NCBI GenBank assembly: GCA_037355855.1
Contig: CM074761.1
Span: forward strand, 5,227,346-5,291,345
Direction: 5' to 3'
Length of the DNA: 64,000 nucleotides
Source of the DNA: Pseudo-nitzschia pungens
Taxonomy: Eukaryota; Bacillariophyta; Bacillariophyceae; Bacillariales; Bacillariaceae
Each line of letters begins with the position of its first letter. Position 1 is the stretch's first letter. The notes below the pieces were generated by a model, which was not told the DNA's origin, did not search any database, and saw only the letters and a program-made list of their open reading frames with translations. A program made the position numbers and the translations under genes. Shown piece after piece: positions 53,621-64,000 of the stretch.

Positions 53621-55574
53621 ATGGAAACTGTTTCAACGGTAGAGACTTCCAGCCTCCAACATTCAACTATGGAGCCTCGGAATCGTAGGAAGAGGCAACT
53701 CACCAGAGATTTACCATCGAAAGTTTACCGAATACATTACACTTGCGAGCATGTGGGGAGATATGTACCCTCTACTAAGAGGAGGATTCAATGGTAAGCA
53801 TCTCGCTCCTCTCCGATAGAGTCTGGAGTACTCCGCCTCGCAACTTTGGCATCCGAGATGGAAAGCATCTCCCAGCCGATATGCGATCATCACTTCCATC
53901 CTCTCTTGTGATAGAGGGAATCGAAATGATCTTGCCGATGGCTGCTTGAATCCTAGTCTGGCTCACACTTCCGATTACTATCGTGACGTTTCGTCAATCA
54001 CCTGTAGGACTTTTGGATTTACAAATTTGATTGCCGCTGCCGAAGGTAAATCCGGGATCGATTGCAAGGGGGAAGAGCACGTGGTGGAACTCCTCTGGTC
54101 GCTACAAAGCGATAAGATCAGAGTATTTTGGAACCAGAAAGCCATTGCATTTCATTTTCGAGAAAGGCGAGATGCTGGCAAGCTCGACTTGAGCTGGGAA
54201 TCTAGATCTGGGGAAAGATATCGAATATTGGCATACGAGTCGTCGTCCATTCGATTGGCTCGGCAGTACGACTTTTTTATAGATGGCTCTAGTGTCTTCA
54301 CTTTTCCGCTCTTATCGGAGTTGGCACCTGCATGCGCAAAAGTGTATCCACCAGCAAGAAACGATGATAGACCAACGAGCGTTGTGGTTGTTGATCGATC
54401 GGCAACCTTCGAAGACCTATCAGAGTCGTCCGTGGATAGTGGTAACATGAACGATTACATCAACGAAACAAGGCAACCCCTAGATTCTAGATTACGCCTC
54501 TCGATGGCAGGATTTGTCCCTTGTGTTCCATTAGATGAGACCGGAGATGATCCGATTTCATCATATTCATTGACAAATAATACTCTCGATTCTCTGAGAA
54601 AGGCCATCACAGGCCTTATCCCGAATTCGGAAGACATGGTATCGAGGTCAATCATCAATGCATTATCTCAAGACAACAACTATTGCAACTCGGACGATCT
54701 CTCTTTGTGCAGCGAATTTTCATCCAGGTCCATCGATTCCACTCCGCAAAGACCAACAGAAATCTTGGCGAACCTTTTGTTTCGAACGACCGAATGGGCC
54801 AATTCCAACTTGCTTTGTGGACTACGGAATGATATTCGAGAGCAGAAACGCCTGTTCTTGCAGAAGCAAATGTTTGCGATTTTCAAACATGCTCACAATG
54901 AGCATCTTGGGGTAGACGAAGTCGTCCAAGTCCTGATCGATATTTGCACTCTTTTGGACATTCATGTTCGTACATACATTCCGACAGAGCGGGATACATT
55001 GATCATCCGGTACCCAAAGAAGATCGAGTTGGATGCCCTGGATACCATCCTATCACAATTCGAAACCTTGCGCCAAATCGGAGTATCCAGCTGTGGGACT
55101 TTTGGTATGTCTGAGAAAAGACTATCTGTAATTGTACATCGAACTCTGGTTTTGTCCACCAGCTAACATCGTACTGTTCTTCCTTTCCCTCTGGTGTTAG
55201 CATTTTGCCGCTTTGCGTCGGAACGAGGTCCCCTGAGAGCCTTTTCAGCAGCCGATAGAGGCACCCTGACGATTCACGGGGAGCGACCGCAGTTGTCACT
55301 GGTTCAAAAGCCACTGACGACCGGAAGACCGGGACCGTTGGCTCGACGAGCAATTTCCAACAGCGAATGCAAATCTCAACAAGACGAAAAACTTTTGAAG
55401 CCCGTGTTGACAAGACCGAGATCTCACCAGAGAAACACGGTATCGATCGATACACTGATCGTTGAGAGCCCCGTCTTTCATCGCTTGATCAAAGAAGTGT
55501 CTCCCCGTGATATCGCGTCGTTTGACAAGTTTGGAAAAATTTTTGATTCGAAAGATATTCGTGAGTGTCAGTGA
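53621..55574 (+). CDS. FAIM1-like domain protein, paralogue 1 (three exons)
   Basis: Exons 53621-53793, 54008-55104 and 55201-55574, 547 residues in one exact frame. The first intron (GTAAGC/TAG, phase 2) sits at the same codon as in the paralogue at 58324, between R-R-I-Q-W and T-F-G-F. Residues ~55-160 form the shared domain: F-G-F-T-N, D-C-K-G-E-E-H-V-V-E-L-L-W-S, W-N-Q-K-A-I-A-F, Q-Y-D-F-F-I-D-G-S-S-V-F-T-F-P. Its G-x-E-H-x-V-x-x-x-W and x-D-G-x-x-x-x pattern recalls FAIM1 beta-sandwich proteins (inference). The rest is Ser/Asp-rich with a helical region near 290-400 and no recognised domain. It lacks the Pro-rich endocytic-type tail of the paralogue. Function unknown. Confidence 0.7.
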
Positions 55575-56194
55575 CACAAACTGACAATACAGTCAAACAG
55601 ATTGGATGGGGAGTAATGTTACGTAAGACATTATAGAGTTTGTTCGAAAACTTTCACATAGACGCGAACAGTAATCCTCAACTTGGGGAACGATTGTGGC
55701 TTATATGCAATTTCTTGAATTTAGTCACTACGGTTTTTTCTCGACCGTCGCACTGTGCAATATCGATTTCTAGATCAACAGTCGTGACGCGATCTCGCCT
55801 TTTGACTTTAGCAGTGAGTCTAGCAATGAAATCAGTCGCAAATCTGCCTTGGTGTCTAGCTGAGATCAACGGTGCGATGCGAAATGAGTGTCGTTGGAGG
55901 GGAATATTCCTTTTTCGCAAACATTCCAACTTGTTGGGTTGACATTCAGAACCTTGCTTCGGGATGTTGCACGGTCGTCTTGTTGAGTATCTACCATCTA
56001 CAGCATCCAAAACGTAGTAGTACGTCGTAATCAATATGGGGAAAAAATAGTGACAGAGATAGCAAATCGAAGCTTTGTTCGTCTCTGGAATAAATTGCGA
56101 TTGCAAATACACGAGTACTCCCGAGCAGTCGCTCCACCCAAACCCCACATTCATCCCGCCAATCACTCTTTCGTGAACGATTCCAGCTACCGCG
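55575..56194. other. convergent spacer
   Basis: Unique DNA; an open frame at 55640-55942 has no support. No repeat seen. Confidence 0.5.
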
Positions 56195-57391
56195 CTACCG
56201 TTCTCGAACGGATCGATTCCTCAAAGGAGTGTCTCTACTGCTCTGCCTCCTCCCACAAAGCAGGACCAAGACCAGCATGGCAAAGAATTGCTTCTTTGCC
56301 GCGCATTTTGCTTTCACTTTTTCCAATATCCTAAAAAGCATTTCGTGGCTCACGAGTTTCATGCTGTGCGCGTCGTATATGTTCCCGAGAATTGCCTCTC
56401 TGGAAAGGAGTGTTCCAAACGAAAGCGCGGCAATCCCGGCGCAAATCAGAGGAGATCTCCTGTGTGCTCGTCGCCGGAGGACGAGTTGGATCCCCATCGC
56501 CACCGTCGACGCGATCCCAAGAGATTCGATCGACGATCGGGGGAGGGCTTTCGCGCCGGATCGGATCCGTTGCACCGCCATGTTTCGAAGTATTCGGAAA
56601 AAGACCGCGGCGGGATCGGCTTGGGAATGGTTGTCGTCCCTACGACTACCGGCTCCACGCGTTTCGTGGCGTGCCCCGGATTCCACCAATCTGTCCAAGG
56701 AACTCTCCGTGATCGATGGCTCTGCAATCCGTTCCGGGGCTTCGTCTGCCCTGCTGGAGTCACAGTATTCTCCGTCGTTTACAGCGTCCGCGGCATCGCA
56801 GTCCGAGGCACTCTTGTCGCTCTCGGTGTCCGTGGTGATCGAGTCCGACGCCCTAAGAACCGGCGGTTGCAACCAGTTGCGGACTGGTTCCGGCAACAAG
56901 GCCTTGCACCCCCCGGGCTCGAATAGAACCGACCGGGCCTGGTGTTCGTCCGCGAGATCGAGAGACGATTGGATCAATTCCGTCTTCTCGTCGTCGGTCA
57001 TGGACAATCCATACATCGAGGAGGCCCCCACAAAGGTCCCGACGCAGCAGGCCCATGCTCCATACGTAGGGTGATACACGGCCCTCAAAACATCGTCCAG
57101 GACGAACCGATCCAGGGCGAGGTTCATTCCGGATCGCACCGCCAGCTGGGCAACTCCGAAACAATCGCGAGCGATCACCACCAGGCCGATGCCGGCGGCG
57201 AGCAGGTGAACGACGAGGTGCACCGTACAATGCTCGCGCAGATACGGGGCAGAAAACGACACCACGACGGCAAACAGCAACAGCGGACCCCGTGCTATGC
57301 ATCGAATAGTCGATTTCCCAAAGAGTTCGTGCTCGGTGACAACAACACCTCCGGGATTCGATCGAGGCCTTGCTTTGGCTGGTGCCGCCAT
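56195..57391 (-). CDS. multi-pass membrane protein of unknown function
   Basis: 398 residues from the ATG at 57391; an in-frame ATG nine codons upstream is possible. N-terminal segments P-L-L-L-F-A-V-V-V-S-F-S-A-P, L-V-V-H-L-L-A-A-G-I-G-L-V-V-I-A and W-A-C-C-V-G-T-F-V-G-A-S are membrane helices. A long acidic Ser/Asp/Glu-rich loop (~170-260) follows, then S-P-L-I-C-A-G-I-A-A-L-S-F-G and F-F-A-M-L-V-L-V-L-L-C near the end. Helix pairs around an acidic loop suggest four to five spans. No family recognised. No intron. Confidence 0.65.
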   Translation of the reverse strand: MAAPAKARPRSNPGGVVVTEHELFGKSTIRCIARGPLLLFAVVVSFSAPYLREHCTVHLVVHLLAAGIGLVVIARDCFGVAQLAVRSGMNLALDRFVLDDVLRAVYHPTYGAWACCVGTFVGASSMYGLSMTDDEKTELIQSSLDLADEHQARSVLFEPGGCKALLPEPVRNWLQPPVLRASDSITTDTESDKSASDCDAADAVNDGEYCDSSRADEAPERIAEPSITESSLDRLVESGARHETRGAGSRRDDNHSQADPAAVFFRILRNMAVQRIRSGAKALPRSSIESLGIASTVAMGIQLVLRRRAHRRSPLICAGIAALSFGTLLSREAILGNIYDAHSMKLVSHEMLFRILEKVKAKCAAKKQFFAMLVLVLLCGRRQSSRDTPLRNRSVRER

Positions 57392-58323
57392 TGTGATAGA
57401 GCTGTTCCGACGAATCAACGTTTCTGGTCTGTCTGCACTTGCTCTGTCCTATCTGTGTTTTTTATGGTATAATCTCCGAGATTCGCGGGGGTTTCGTTGA
57501 AACAAGAACAACGTTTGTGCATCACATCATCACCGCGAATACACTATTGTGCTGTTTCGTGTTGCGTCTTTCGTCTTTCTCGTCCCTCGTCCCGTGCCCT
57601 CTTCAGCCTCTTTATTATTATTTCTTCCCAAGGTCTTCTCAGCGAAATCGATCGAGTCGAGTCAGTCAGTCGACTGGTTGATTCGATCCGGTCGATCGAT
57701 TTATGAGCCGTTCGACCAAAGGTCAGTTTGGTCACGAGTTCCTTGGATTACGGATTGATTCATTCCCATTGTCGATGAGACTCATTCCCGCGAACACAAT
57801 TGGATCTTGTTCATCGTCGCCCTGGACAAACTCGGGACAAAAAATTCACATTAGTCGTAAGTTACGGTAAGGTTACTTGTACGGAGTAATACGAATAACT
57901 CGTAGTCGTTCTCCTATTATTTCGTTCTCTATTGTGGCGCACGCGGTGATACGTGATACGCAATGCGATGAACTGAATGACTATCCATCGGAGAGTGACT
58001 TTGTTCGTCTTCGCTCGATGCCTGTACCGTAAGGTACTAACTATCCCGATCCAAGTCGTTGGACACAGAAGCAACATCTATTCCCATCACTCTTCCGGAA
58101 AGCAGGCCTTCCGAAGGTTACAGTTCGTAGAGTGCCAGCAACACTACCTTTCGCGAAAGAAGCAAACAAAGCATTCGCTGAAGAAGAAAACTTGGAAGCA
58201 TCAATAAACCGATACCGGCGGGTGTTGCTCTGATTGATTCATTTTGATTGATTGCTTCAGTTCATACAAACCAAAACACAACGGAAATCTGCATTTGTCC
58301 CGAGGCATTGCCCAACGACAATT
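57392..58323. other. spacer between divergent genes
   Basis: (GATCGA)-rich tract at 57645-57700 and GTAAGTTACGGTAAGGTTAC at 57858. No gene. Promoters for both neighbours expected here. Confidence 0.5.
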
Positions 58324-60282
58324 ATGAGTCCCAGTTTTATACCCTACCAAATAGACTTCAACGCCGTCGCAGCTGGAAAGCGAGTTTCGTCTTCCAAAAG
58401 AAAGATCCGATGGTACGTGTCGTTTTTGTCATCTTTGTTCATGCAAATGTTCTCGGTATTGTTTTTTGAACGATGGAAAATAACTTGTTCGTCAAAGGGC
58501 ATGCGGAATAGTAGAATAAAATAAAACGGAATCCTCCACAGCTCTGTGCCTTTCTATCGATCTTTGGTGCCATTCGTCGACTCCTAATGCGTTTTTCGTT
58601 GCGATTGATTGTCGTTACTTGGCTTTTGTGATAACGTCCTTCTTTCACGGTTGCAGGCGCTTTGGGTTTGCCAACCAGCAGGCCCTGGCAAACGGTCTGA
58701 ACGGAACTGATTGCCGTGGTGAGGAGCACGACGTGACCCTTGTGTGGTCGATCACATCCGGGAAGCGTCAGCTCATGATGGACGGACAAGAAATTCACTA
58801 CTCCACCAACCGGGCGGGAGTGTTGGAACACAGCTGGCAAACCAAGGGAAATCACGTCATCAAAGTGCGCTGCCACGCAACTCCTCCCATGTCGGTGGAG
58901 CCTGGATTCCGCCAGTACGACTTGTCGATCGATGGCCAGTCCTTCTTCTCCATGCCCAGGGTCTTCCAAATCGGCATCAAGGGAGCCCTTCCAACCGAGC
59001 ACCCACCGGGGACCTATGGAGGAAGCCGGGGAATGACTTCGCGCGGTAGCTTTCAGAATCTCAAGAGTGATGCTCCTCTGACCCGGGAACAAGAAGAAAC
59101 GGATCTGCGCAGAGCCATCGAAGAGTCCATCAATGAGAGCCGGCGTCACCTGGGAGAGATTCCCGGCGGAAAGCCTCCCACTGCCCCCGCCGCCACCACC
59201 GACGATTTGTTGGGATTCGGAGGTCCTTCCGGGCCTCGACCAACGACGTACGCACCCCCTCCTTCGGATGCTAGATCCGTGGCGAGTTACTACAGTGCTC
59301 CAACGATTTACGACCAGGGATTCCAATCTCCTCCGCCACCAACATATCCAGCTCAGCCCGCACCCGCTCCGCCGAGCGATGCTTACTGGAGCCATCGTGC
59401 CGGCGGTAGCTCCCCCCGGTTACTACCAAGCACCACAGCCCGCTGCAGTTGCAGCTCCCGCTCCGCCCCCCGTTTATGCAAGCCCACAGCCACCGGCTGC
59501 CCCCGCGTACAGCAGTCCTCCGCCACAGCCACCGGCAGCCTTTTCTAGCCCACCTCCGGTTCCTCCCGCTCCGGCTCCGACGCCTTCCGGGGATATTTTT
59601 GGCCTCCACACGACGCCGGTGGACGACCCGTTTGCACCAAAACCTCCCCCGCCCATCACACACCAGGACCTGGCCAATGCCGTCATGGGAGCGTACCAAT
59701 CCCCACCCCCCGGCGCTCCCGCACCGCAGACACCCATGGCCGAACGCTACGAAGCCACACCGGCTACACCACAGGCGAACGGCACCTAACGGTGGAGTCA
59801 CCCTCTCGATGAATGCGTTGTCGATCGCTGCATCGTCCGATGAGAAGCCAAAGAGCGAGTTTGAAAAGGCTCTCAGCAACCTGGTAAACATCGACCACAT
59901 TGACGAACCAGCGGAGGGAGAAGTCCGGTTGACAATGATGAGAAAGGAAGAGAAACAAAAGCAAATCACGGGGAAGAGTGTGCCGAAACCACCGGTGGGC
60001 CAGGGAATGGTTGGATCCAATGCGCCTCTCTCGCAAATCAAGAAGGATTTTGAATCCCCGCAAAACCGGTCGTCGGAGGGAATCATGAACGCCCCGCCAC
60101 CGGGTGTTTTCAGCCCCAATGCCGCGCAGGGAGGAGCCCTGGTGGTGCACGGACAGGGTCCGCCGCCCCTCCAACAGGCACAAGGCTTTGGTGTTGGCGC
60201 CGCCTTGCCAAACGGGGGTTTCCAGAACCAACAGAATCTTGCACCGGGTCAATACGTGCAGCAACAGCGACTCTATCAGTAA
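58324..60282 (+). CDS. FAIM1-like domain protein, paralogue 2, endocytic-adaptor-like (two exons, two single-base breaks)
   Basis: Exons 58324-58412 and 58657-60282 (intron 244 bp, phase 2). Correcting one extra C in the run 59412-59417 and one in CC 59785-59786, the length is 1713 nt (570 residues). Domain at ~30-135: F-G-F-A-N, D-C-R-G-E-E-H-D-V-T-L-V-W-S-I-T-S-G-K-R, M-D-G-Q-E-I, Q-Y-D-L-S-I-D-G-Q-S-F-F-S-M-P. The S-G-K-R...D-G-x-E-I pattern is like FAIM1. Then a ubiquitin-interacting-type motif at ~175 (E-T-D-L-R-R-A-I-E-E-S-I-N-E-S), an acidic dileucine/clathrin-box-like D-D-L-L-G-F at ~212, a Pro/Ala/Ser-rich region with D-P-F at ~352, and a Gln/Pro-rich end. These short motifs resemble epsin-type endocytic adaptors; that role is inference. 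Confidence 0.7.
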
Positions 60283-60759
60283 CCAATGCGGCGTGCGGAT
60301 CTTCGGGGGTGTGTCCGATAATAACGTACCGTCCGTACTCGATTTTGGTTGGTAGCACGCCGCCACCACTTTGGAAACCGACTGGCAAAAGCCATTCAGT
60401 CTCGTTTGGCGCGATGAACTCTGCAAAACGTGAGGCCGTTTCATTTGTCATTTCTGCGGTCCGTTTGATTTAGTGAAATAACCCTAGTTTTAGAAGGCAA
60501 AATCAGTTGCCATTGGCCACGGTTGTAGAGAAATAGAAATTGTAGTCTATTGTATAGTATTACTGTTTAGTATCGTTTGATCAGAATCTGTGGCTACCGC
60601 TGATGCTTCACGATAGCTTCCCCATCTCATTTCCAACGGATCGGATCAATTAGCAAACCCATCCATTGAACTCGAGCAAATCGCATCACGCTGCCAAAGA
60701 ATTCCGTTCCCCCAGCACCGACCCAACGCAGCCGGCACGCAAACGCAAAACACCTGCTT
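60283..60759. other. convergent spacer
   Basis: Unique AT-rich DNA holding the 3' ends of the FAIM1-like and TAF7 genes. Nothing else recognised. Confidence 0.5.
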
Positions 60760-61863
60760 CTAGATATTCATGTCCATGTCTTGGACCTCCTCGGGAGAAA
60801 AGTCAAAGCCGAGATCGTCGAAATCGAGATCGAGTGCCACGTCGTCGTCTTCTGCAATGGCCAGGTCGAGTTCGTCGACCGCCGGCATCGTTGTTCTTTT
60901 TCGCCTCGTTGCTCTTTTTCGAGGCGATTCCCTTCTTTTTGGACTGGGACGGAAGCGCCACTGCCGGTGGTGCGGCGGCGGCGGCGGCCGCAGCGGCGAG
61001 GGCCGCCTCCTTCTGCTCCTTTTTCTTCTTTTTCTTTTGCTTCTTTTCGCGCTCCTTTTGGCGCTTTCTCTCCTCCTCCTCGAGTTTTTCCCGTTCTTGT
61101 TGCTCGATTTCCTGCTTGATTTCCTCCATCTTTTCGGGGGACAGCCATATCTCCGGGTGCAAGCTGGCGATCGGATCCGTGGCGTCGAAGGTGATGCCGT
61201 CCTGCATCCACGGCTCGTAGTCCACTACCACTTCCTCCTCGATCTCCTGCAGGACCTTGTTCTGGTTGGCCAGGCTGGGAATCTTGAGCTTCCGGCCCTT
61301 TCCCCCCTCCTTGGAAATCTTGCACATGAGCTCGTGCAGCTCCTTCTCGACGTCCGAGACCTGGTTGCGCGGAAACTTGGTGCCCGGCTGGTGGTCCCGC
61401 AGGGCAAACCGCCGCTCGACGACGCGCTTGAGCGGCGGGGTGATCCCCGAGTGGTAGTAGCTCGGGTATCCCTTGGGATATCCCTCCGACCTGGGGTAGG
61501 CGTCGGCCTCGTCCGAGGGCCATCGAGTCCTCGTAGACGATGAGCATCTGGGCAATGTCGCAGCTCTTGTAGTACATGGCGTGGTCGTGCGTCTTATGGA
61601 CCTCGACCGGGCATGGCAGGTTGACGAGGCGCGCCGGGTAGGTGGCGCCGTCGCAGTGGAAAGTTCCAGAGCGTCGAGCTGTCCTGGGTCGGTTCGCAGG
61701 CCACTCCCTCCAGATCGATGAGGATCTCCTTGTTGCTGCTGTTGCTGCTGTTGTTGTTGCTGCCGCCGCCACTGTTTCCCCGGTTGCCGTTGCCTCCGTT
61801 GGCCTTGTCGAGTGCCGATTTGGTATCGGGATCGTTGTCGGCGGCTTCCTCTGCCTCTTTCAT
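60760..61863 (-). CDS. TAF7: TFIID subunit TAF7 (three single-base breaks)
   Basis: ATG at 61863, stop at 60760-60762. Removing one extra base in each of AAA 61660-61662, GGG 61517-61519 and CC 60879-60880 gives 1101 nt (366 residues). After a Ser/Asn/Gly-rich start, residues ~55-180 are the TAFII55 N-terminal domain: F-H-C-D-G-A-T-Y-P-A-R-L-V-N-L-P-C-P-V-E, Y-Y-K-S-C-D-I-A-Q-M-L-I-V, and Y-H-S-G-I-T-P-P-L-K...R-R-F. TAF7 binds TAF1 inside TFIID and restrains its activity until initiation. A Glu/Lys/Arg coiled coil (~250-290), an Ala run and an acidic end (L-D-L-A-I-A-E-D-D-D-V-A-L-D-L-D-F) follow. The acidic end lies in a third frame, which shows the breaks are not real truncations. Confidence 0.88.
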
Positions 61864-63257
61864 CTGTTGTGGTTTTGTTGGTTGTCGAGTGTGTGTGTGT
61901 GTGTGTGTGTGTGTCATGCGAAGTGAAGTGAAGTGAAGTGGAGTGGAGTGATGTAGAGTCAAACGAAATGGATAATCAGATCAGATCAGATCAGAACAGA
62001 ACAGAACGAGGGTTTGGCAACGCACCGAGTGAGCGGACGCATCGGAATCAAGAGTGCAATCTTCGTTGTTGCTGTGCGGTATATAATATAATACAGGACC
62101 GCACCCATCGAAGGCGGGGTTTCGTTGGGAGTAACCTGCAACCAAAAAGTACCCGCGCGAGTACTTGTACGCACCTTGTCTCTCAATCGCGTTTCCAAGC
62201 CGGGCACGAGAACCCTCAGCACCAAGGTCCTGTCGCGAATCCCTAGACGGTCACCCATTATTACTGTTACTGTATCGCTTCTATTATTCGTTCGTCTTTG
62301 TTTTATCAGAAGAATAGTATTTTACCGAGAGAATAGTCAGTGGTCGTCGGTTCTCGGTTGTTGTCGTCGATGGTTGTTGCCGCCGTCGGCGTCGCCGTTG
62401 TCTTCCCTTCGGTTCGCGCAGTGTGGAATGGAGTTGTGACAACAAACTTGTTTTCTCTGTCGTCTTTCGTTTGGTTCGTGCCCATGTTCTACTTACTGTA
62501 ACCTTACTTATTGTTCGATGGAGCAGTGAGGAAAACCAACAATTGTCATGCGATGTACTTTTACTGTCTTTCAATCAAGAGCTAACCTAGTTGCCTCCAC
62601 ACTGTGATGGTAAGGTTACGGCTACCTGCTATTCATTTTTCATACCGTACCGGGTAGGAGAACAATATGCTACGTAGACATACCAGTAACTTACTCGTAC
62701 CCGTTACTCGTACTACTGCGGAGGGAGGGAAACCCAACTGTTGTGGTGTGGTTCGTGGTTTGTTCCCCTGGGTCGAGTGAGTCGTGACTCATGACTGACT
62801 CATGACACGTCCAGGACTGAAACCAGTCAAGTTCAAAGTCTCAAGTCCGTCCCTCCGTACGTCCACAATCAAAGCATGTACTGGTACTGTACGGTACGTG
62901 TATGTCGTACAAGTACTTGTCTACCGGTACATCTACGTACATGGTACAAGTACTCGTACGTACGCACCCAACTCTATTTTTTTTCTGAGCCATCAAGCCC
63001 GTGTTTTCTGAAACACTGCAAGTAGAGTAAACTTACTTCACAACCCATCATCGTCCTCCAATAATTCGTCTCGACCCATCACTTTTCTACCGTTCAGTAC
63101 TACCGTACTACGGATGTCTACCGTGCGCAATGTAAGTTTCAAAGATGGCTCCTCGCATGGTTTTCTTCCGCTCGTCGAACTCGAATCGTCACATCATTCC
63201 GGCTGCATACCGCACCGTATCTACTTTAATCATCTTCGTCGGCAGAGAAGACAGACG
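61864..63257. other. spacer between TAF7 and NusG-like genes
   Basis: (GT)n at 61890-61913, (GAAGT)n at 61920-61945, (AGATC)n at 61977-61995, GACTCATGACTGACTCATGAC at 62785-62805 and GTAAGGTTAC words at 62497 and 62612. GTAC-rich DNA at 62875-62965. No supported gene. Confidence 0.6.
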
Positions 63258-64000
63258 ATGATGATCATCACGGTTCTTTCCCTCTTGGGACTCTTCCGGG
63301 TCCCTGCAATCCAGGGATTTGTTCCCGCGTCGCTACCGCACCAGTGTCATACGAATGGCATCAATACGGATAAGAACAAAAACAACAACAACAACAACAA
63401 CAACAGGAATGGAATTCAACCACCGATCCCGACCGTTGGTTCGACGAGGCTGTTTGTCGACCTGTGGGACCGCATGGAGATCGAGGAGGACGACCAGCCC
63501 TACTGGTACCTGCTCAACTGCGTCGCGGGACTGGAAATGGACCTGCTCCGGCAGGTGAAACAGCTCGCCGAGGACGTCCTGCCGAAAAAGGACGTGGTCA
63601 AGTTTGTGGTGCCCACCGTGACCAAGACGCGCTCGCACGGGGCCAACCGGATGGTCCGGGAGACCAAGGTCAAGTACCAGGGATACGTCTTTGCCAAGCT
63701 CCGGCTGACGAAGGAAACCTACGAGCCGATCCGAAAGATGGATCTCTGCCGCTCGTGGATGGGAACCATCAACATGAAGGGGTACAAGAAGCTTCCCCCG
63801 GCGCCCCTCCCGCTCAGCGACGAGGAGATCGAGAGCTTTGATCTGGAGAATCCTCTCTGGGAAGTCGACGAGCAGGAGCAAGCGGCCCCGGGGGGCGGCG
63901 AAAGCGGCGGCGAAGGAGGCAGAGGCGGCGCGAACACCAACATCATTGTGGACACGCACGAGAACGACGTCCGGGAGATGGAACTGGAAGAATCCATCGA
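63258..64000 (+). CDS. nusG: plastid-targeted NusG-like transcription factor (3' end beyond window)
   Basis: At least 247 residues; the frame is open from the ATG at 63258 to the window edge. Residues 1-20 (M-M-I-I-T-V-L-S-L-L-G-L-F-R-V-P-A-I-Q-G) are a signal peptide cleaved before F-V-P-A-S, the Phe+1 arrangement of diatom plastid presequences. A microsatellite-coded Asn run follows. The NGN domain starts at about residue 77: Y-W-Y-L-L-N-C-V-A-G-L-E, V-V-K-F-V-V-P-T-V-T, K-V-K-Y-Q-G-Y-V-F-A-K-L and S-W-M-G-T. NusG/Spt5 proteins clamp bacterial-type RNA polymerase and aid elongation, so a role with plastid polymerase is inferred. The C-terminal KOW domain would lie past the edge; an acidic/Gly-rich linker is reached at the end. 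Confidence 0.82.
   Translation, partial: MMIITVLSLLGLFRVPAIQGFVPASLPHQCHTNGINTDKNKNNNNNNNNRNGIQPPIPTVGSTRLFVDLWDRMEIEEDDQPYWYLLNCVAGLEMDLLRQVKQLAEDVLPKKDVVKFVVPTVTKTRSHGANRMVRETKVKYQGYVFAKLRLTKETYEPIRKMDLCRSWMGTINMKGYKKLPPAPLPLSDEEIESFDLENPLWEVDEQEQAAPGGGESGGEGGRGGANTNIIVDTHENDVREMELEESI

Noticed and set aside
1..64000. tRNA, rRNA or snRNA genes
   Set aside because: No cloverleaf with a GGTTC-A-N-T-CC arm and matching A/B boxes, and no rRNA signature, was recognised by eye; a covariance-model scan was not possible.

Overview
This is nuclear DNA from a eukaryote, most probably a diatom. Genes lie on both strands, roughly 1 per 3-5 kb, and several carry short GT-AG introns of about 95-310 bp. 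One gene (63258 on) starts with a signal peptide followed by an A-I-Q-G/F-V-P junction, the kind of bipartite plastid presequence used by diatoms. Other pointers are a secreted DUF285 repeat protein, an LNR/LRR membrane protein, a Ty1/copia relic and spacers full of simple repeats. The species is not determined.

Layout. 1-8.3 kb: gene-poor, built of minisatellites, palindrome clusters and hairpin elements. 8.35-10.2 kb: DUF285 surface protein, followed by a degenerate ~43-bp repeat array. 11.8-17.5 kb: YbeY-type endoribonuclease (-), DGAT2-type acyltransferase (+), AIM24-family protein (-). 17.5-25 kb: repeats, a two-exon secreted/GPI-like protein (-) and three members of a TA-flanked MITE family (one more at 13.5 kb, counted among the three). 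25-28.1 kb: alpha/beta hydrolase (+) and 20S proteasome subunit alpha-4 (-). 30-36.3 kb: a 22-exon gene for a membrane protein with an LNR module and 18 LRR exons in tandem. 36.8-37.8 kb: a second, inverted copy of the ~43-bp array containing a copia relic. 38.7-45.3 kb: a TruA-like pseudouridine synthase fused to a 2OG-Fe(II)-oxygenase-like domain (+), ESS2/DGCR14 splicing factor (-), TrmB tRNA m7G methyltransferase (+). 46.66-53.09 kb: a GC-rich tyrosine-recombinase element with split direct repeats. 53.6-64 kb: two paralogous FAIM1-like proteins (+), a membrane protein (-), TAF7 (-) and a plastid-targeted NusG-like protein (+, runs off the window).

Three genes act on RNA (YbeY, the TruA-like fusion, TrmB), one on splicing, two on transcription (TAF7, NusG-like). 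The neighbourhoods look like ordinary eukaryotic gene neighbours, not operons.

Two structures stand out. The first is the mobile element at 46663-53093: its A1-ORFs-B1-A2-B2 split direct repeats match the PAT/Ngaro retrotransposon layout, but no reverse transcriptase is visible and the recombinase is shortened. The second is the LRR gene, where each 24-residue repeat is one 72-nt phase-1 exon and the introns between them are nearly identical. A caution applies to the whole window: nine clear single-base insertions, each lengthening a short homopolymer, break four otherwise well-conserved genes. They look like uncorrected sequencing errors rather than biology.
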